A DNA stretch of 9,419 nt from Bacteroidota bacterium (GTDB taxonomy: Bacteria > Bacteroidota > Bacteroidia > Bacteroidales > B39-G9), in the NCBI GenBank assembly GCA_003648455.1, contig QMPG01000099.1, positions 1-9,419 on the forward strand. The letters run 5' to 3'. Positions 7,652 to 9,419 of this stretch are shown one piece after another. The notes under the pieces are model-generated. The model was not told where the DNA came from, did no database searches, and worked only from the letters and a program-made list of their open reading frames with translations. The translations under genes were made by a program, and so were the position numbers. Every line of letters begins with the position of its first letter. The first letter of the stretch is position 1.

Positions 7652-8818
7652 ATGAAAAAAATAGTATTAGTATTAGTATTCATAATGAGCATAGTGTATG
7701 TAAATGCTCAAAATTCAAAAGTTGTTAGTGCATACAATTACCTAAAACCACAATATAATGAGTTAGGTAAAGCTAAAGAAGCTATTGATTTAGCAACTAA
7801 GCATGAGAAGACAAAACTTAAAGCTAAAACCTGGTATTATAGAGGATTGGTTTACCAAGCATTATACGGATCAAAAGATACTGCATTCCAAAATTTATGC
7901 GAAAATCCTTTAGAAGAAGCAAAAGCTGCTTTTTTAAAAGCTATAGAACTTGATAAAAAAGGAAAATACAAAGAAGATATTATTAAGAGTTTGAAGATTA
8001 TGACTTTACAATTCGTTAATAAAGGAATTACTGAATTTAACAGTAAAGACAATAAATATGAAGAGGCTTTTAAATCTTTTCAGAATGCTGTAAAAATTAA
8101 TGAATTGCCTTTTATTGCTCAGATAGATACAATGTCAGTATTTTATTCAGCAGTAGCAGCAGATAGGGCTAAACTATACGATAAAGCAATTAAATATTAC
8201 AAAGAATGTGCTAAATACAAATTTAAAGGAGCTAAGGTATATTTGTATATTGAAAATATATATAAAGAACAAAAAGACACTGTTAATGCTTTAAAAACAC
8301 TAAAAGAGGGTATAGCAGCTTATCCTGAAGATAATAACTTATTAATGATTGAGCTTATTAATTTTTATTTAAATTCAGATCAATCGCAAGAAGCTCTTTT
8401 ATATTTAGATAAAGCCATTGCTAATGATAGTTCTAATTATTCTTTTTATTTTGCTGAAGGAACTTTATACGACAAGTTAGAAGATTTCGAAAATGCAGTA
8501 AAAGCTTATTCAAAATCAATTGAAATTAACCCCGAATATTTTGATGCTCAGTATAATATGGGAGCTCTTTATTATAATAAAGCAGTAAAACTTATAGATA
8601 TTGCTAATGAAGAAAATGATAACAAAAAATATGAAATTAAAAAAGCTGCTGCTGATAAAGTTTTCGAACAAGCAATTCCATATTTAGAAAAAGCACATGA
8701 GATTAATCCTAAAGATATGAGTACAATGGAATCTTTAAAAACTTTATATTACAGAATGAAAAAAATGGATAAATTTAATGCCATTAAAGAAGAAATAAAT
8801 AAAGTTAAAGAACAATAA
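7652..8818 (+). CDS. Exported TPR-repeat protein next to gyrA, function unknown
   Basis: The product has 388 residues. Residues 1-19 (MKKIVLVLVFIMSIVYVNA) are a clear signal peptide, with cleavage expected before Q20; no lipobox Cys follows. The rest is built of tetratricopeptide-like helical pairs at about 58-100, 124-150, 160-190, 194-224, 227-260 and 264-294, then an interrupted pair around 297-352 and a last helix pair to the end. The clearest unit is 264-294, with FAEGTLYDKLEDFENAVKAY and SIEINPEY. An insert rich in Asp/Asn/Lys breaks the repeat at 315-331. A periplasmic scaffold or assembly role fits the fold, but no partner can be named. It follows gyrA by 49 bases, has its own strong promoter over the gyrA stop, and ends in a hairpin terminator, so it can be made alone or by read-through. 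From memory, Bacteroidales often carry a TPR gene after gyrA, which suggests a conserved but unexplained link. Confidence 0.9.
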   Translation: MKKIVLVLVFIMSIVYVNAQNSKVVSAYNYLKPQYNELGKAKEAIDLATKHEKTKLKAKTWYYRGLVYQALYGSKDTAFQNLCENPLEEAKAAFLKAIELDKKGKYKEDIIKSLKIMTLQFVNKGITEFNSKDNKYEEAFKSFQNAVKINELPFIAQIDTMSVFYSAVAADRAKLYDKAIKYYKECAKYKFKGAKVYLYIENIYKEQKDTVNALKTLKEGIAAYPEDNNLLMIELINFYLNSDQSQEALLYLDKAIANDSSNYSFYFAEGTLYDKLEDFENAVKAYSKSIEINPEYFDAQYNMGALYYNKAVKLIDIANEENDNKKYEIKKAAADKVFEQAIPYLEKAHEINPKDMSTMESLKTLYYRMKKMDKFNAIKEEINKVKEQ

Positions 8819-8826
8819 GATAATTT

Positions 8827-8864
8827 ATATAGGAGAGAGATAAATATTTTTCTCCTATATTTTT
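8827..8864 (+). terminator. Rho-independent terminator after the gyrA-TPR unit
   Basis: ATATAGGAGA (8827-8836) pairs perfectly with TCTCCTATAT (8851-8860). The stem can be extended inward by G-T and A-T pairs to 8841/8846, leaving a 4-base loop. TTTT follows at 8861-8864. It begins 8 bases past the TPR stop codon. Confidence 0.85.
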
Positions 8865-9251
8865 AAAACATCTATTTAACATAATATTAATTATAGGACA
8901 ATAGAATTATTTTATTAAATATCTTAGCTACACTTTATCTAATTCAGGCTTTATATTTATAGGGAATTAATAAACAAATTTCAATTATTCAATTCTAAGC
9001 GAGTTATTAATTTGAATAATCAATATTATCTTCAAATTAAATAATTAATAATATTAATTTTAAGGTATGATAGTATAAGTCGATATTAAAATGAAAAAGC
9101 CAATTTAAATATAAATTTTTATAAACAATAAACTAAAATATATTGTTATTAGAGATATTCCAATAAATTTAAAACAATAAGCTAGTTTCAGCATAAATGC
9201 AATTTCTGTAAAAATATACATTTTTAGAAGAATTTCTATTTAACATAATAT
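8865..9251. other. AT-rich intergenic region with no convincing gene
   Basis: About 390 bases of extremely AT-rich DNA lie between the terminator and the end of the minus-strand transporter gene. All longer frames are broken by stops. The only candidate is a 38-codon hydrophobic frame on the minus strand (9221 to 9105), of the kind AT-rich DNA makes by chance. A weak AT-only hairpin lies at 9004-9044: a 10-bp core, AATTTGAA with TTCAAATT plus two A-T pairs, around a 14-base loop. No tRNA, CRISPR or insertion-sequence end is visible. Confidence 0.7.
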
Positions 9252-9252
9252 T
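8871..9252. repeat. 18-bp direct repeat pair bounding the AT-rich intergenic region
   Basis: TCTATTTAACATAATATT occurs exactly at 8871-8888 and again at 9235-9252, 364 bases apart. The first copy starts 6 bases after the terminator T run. The second ends on the last base of the transporter stop codon. The flanking bases differ on both sides, so the match is exactly 18 bp. Its cause (duplication, insertion footprint or chance) is not known. Confidence 0.75.
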
Positions 9253-9419
9253 TATCCGATAATTCTCCATATTGACAACCACAAAGGAATTGAAATCAAA
9301 CAAATCAAATAACTTATAAACATTACACTGCCAACTTTTTGCTTATCGCCTCCATATTTCCTTATTTGGATGATAATATTGGCTGCCGGAGCTACAGCAG
9401 ATTGAATAACAAATAAATC
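9252..9419 (-). CDS. AEC-family transporter (auxin efflux carrier-like permease), C-terminal end only
   Basis: Reading the minus strand from the window edge gives 55 residues ending in TAA at 9254-9252; the gene starts beyond the right edge. The segment QSAVAPAANIIIQIRKYGGD (residues 6-25) followed by KQKVGSVMFISYLICLISIP matches the last part of AEC permeases: the helix with a conserved (Q/E)SAxPPA-like motif, the short YGGD loop, and the final transmembrane helix ending in IPLWLSIW. These inner-membrane proteins are secondary carriers, often for organic acids such as malate, but substrate cannot be told from this fragment. No terminator is evident just past the stop. Confidence 0.85.
   Translation of the reverse strand, partial: DLFVIQSAVAPAANIIIQIRKYGGDKQKVGSVMFISYLICLISIPLWLSIWRIIG

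Noticed and set aside
7852..8052. 66-codon minus-strand frame inside the TPR gene after gyrA
   Set aside because: It is antisense to well-formed TPR helices, with no resemblance to a known protein.

Overview
The window looks like ordinary chromosome from a low-GC member of the Bacteroidota, most likely Bacteroidales-like. The clues are the AT-rich coding sequence, the near absence of Shine-Dalgarno sites before the start codons, promoter motifs of the Bacteroidota type (TTTG, 19 bases, TAnnTTTG), signal peptides cleaved just before Gln, and the style of the ClpC and GyrA proteins. No phage, plasmid, CRISPR or insertion-sequence gene is visible, and I see no convincing new system. The most unusual pieces are a GC-rich palindromic island between two convergent genes and a tandem-repeat Ala/Lys/Glu coiled-coil protein that runs in from the left edge.

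Layout, left to right. Bases 1-691 (+) hold the C-terminal part of a coiled-coil protein with 29-residue repeats and a small C-terminal domain. Bases 692-942 are a convergent intergenic region with a terminator-like hairpin and the GC-rich island. Bases 943-1488 (-) encode a ThpR-type 2H phosphoesterase. Bases 1614-2366 (+) encode a small exported TPR protein. A strong bidirectional terminator (2388-2413) separates it from clpC, which runs leftward from 4947 to 2416. A 180-bp divergent promoter region follows, then gyrA (5128-7602, +) and a second exported TPR protein (7652-8818, +). That gene has its own textbook promoter, whose -33 box lies on the gyrA stop codon. A hairpin terminator ends this unit. 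Then come about 390 bases of very AT-rich DNA with no convincing gene, bounded by two copies of an 18-bp direct repeat. The window closes with the C-terminal end of an AEC-family transporter on the minus strand.

How the genes relate. The core is clpC / gyrA / TPR: protein quality control (ClpC with ClpP), DNA supercoiling (GyrA with GyrB), and a periplasmic TPR scaffold of unknown role. From memory this arrangement recurs in Bacteroidales, but I could not check that here. The other genes appear to be separate single-gene units: thpR (tRNA or nucleotide phosphoesterase/ligase family), the small TPR protein, the coiled-coil protein and the AEC permease.
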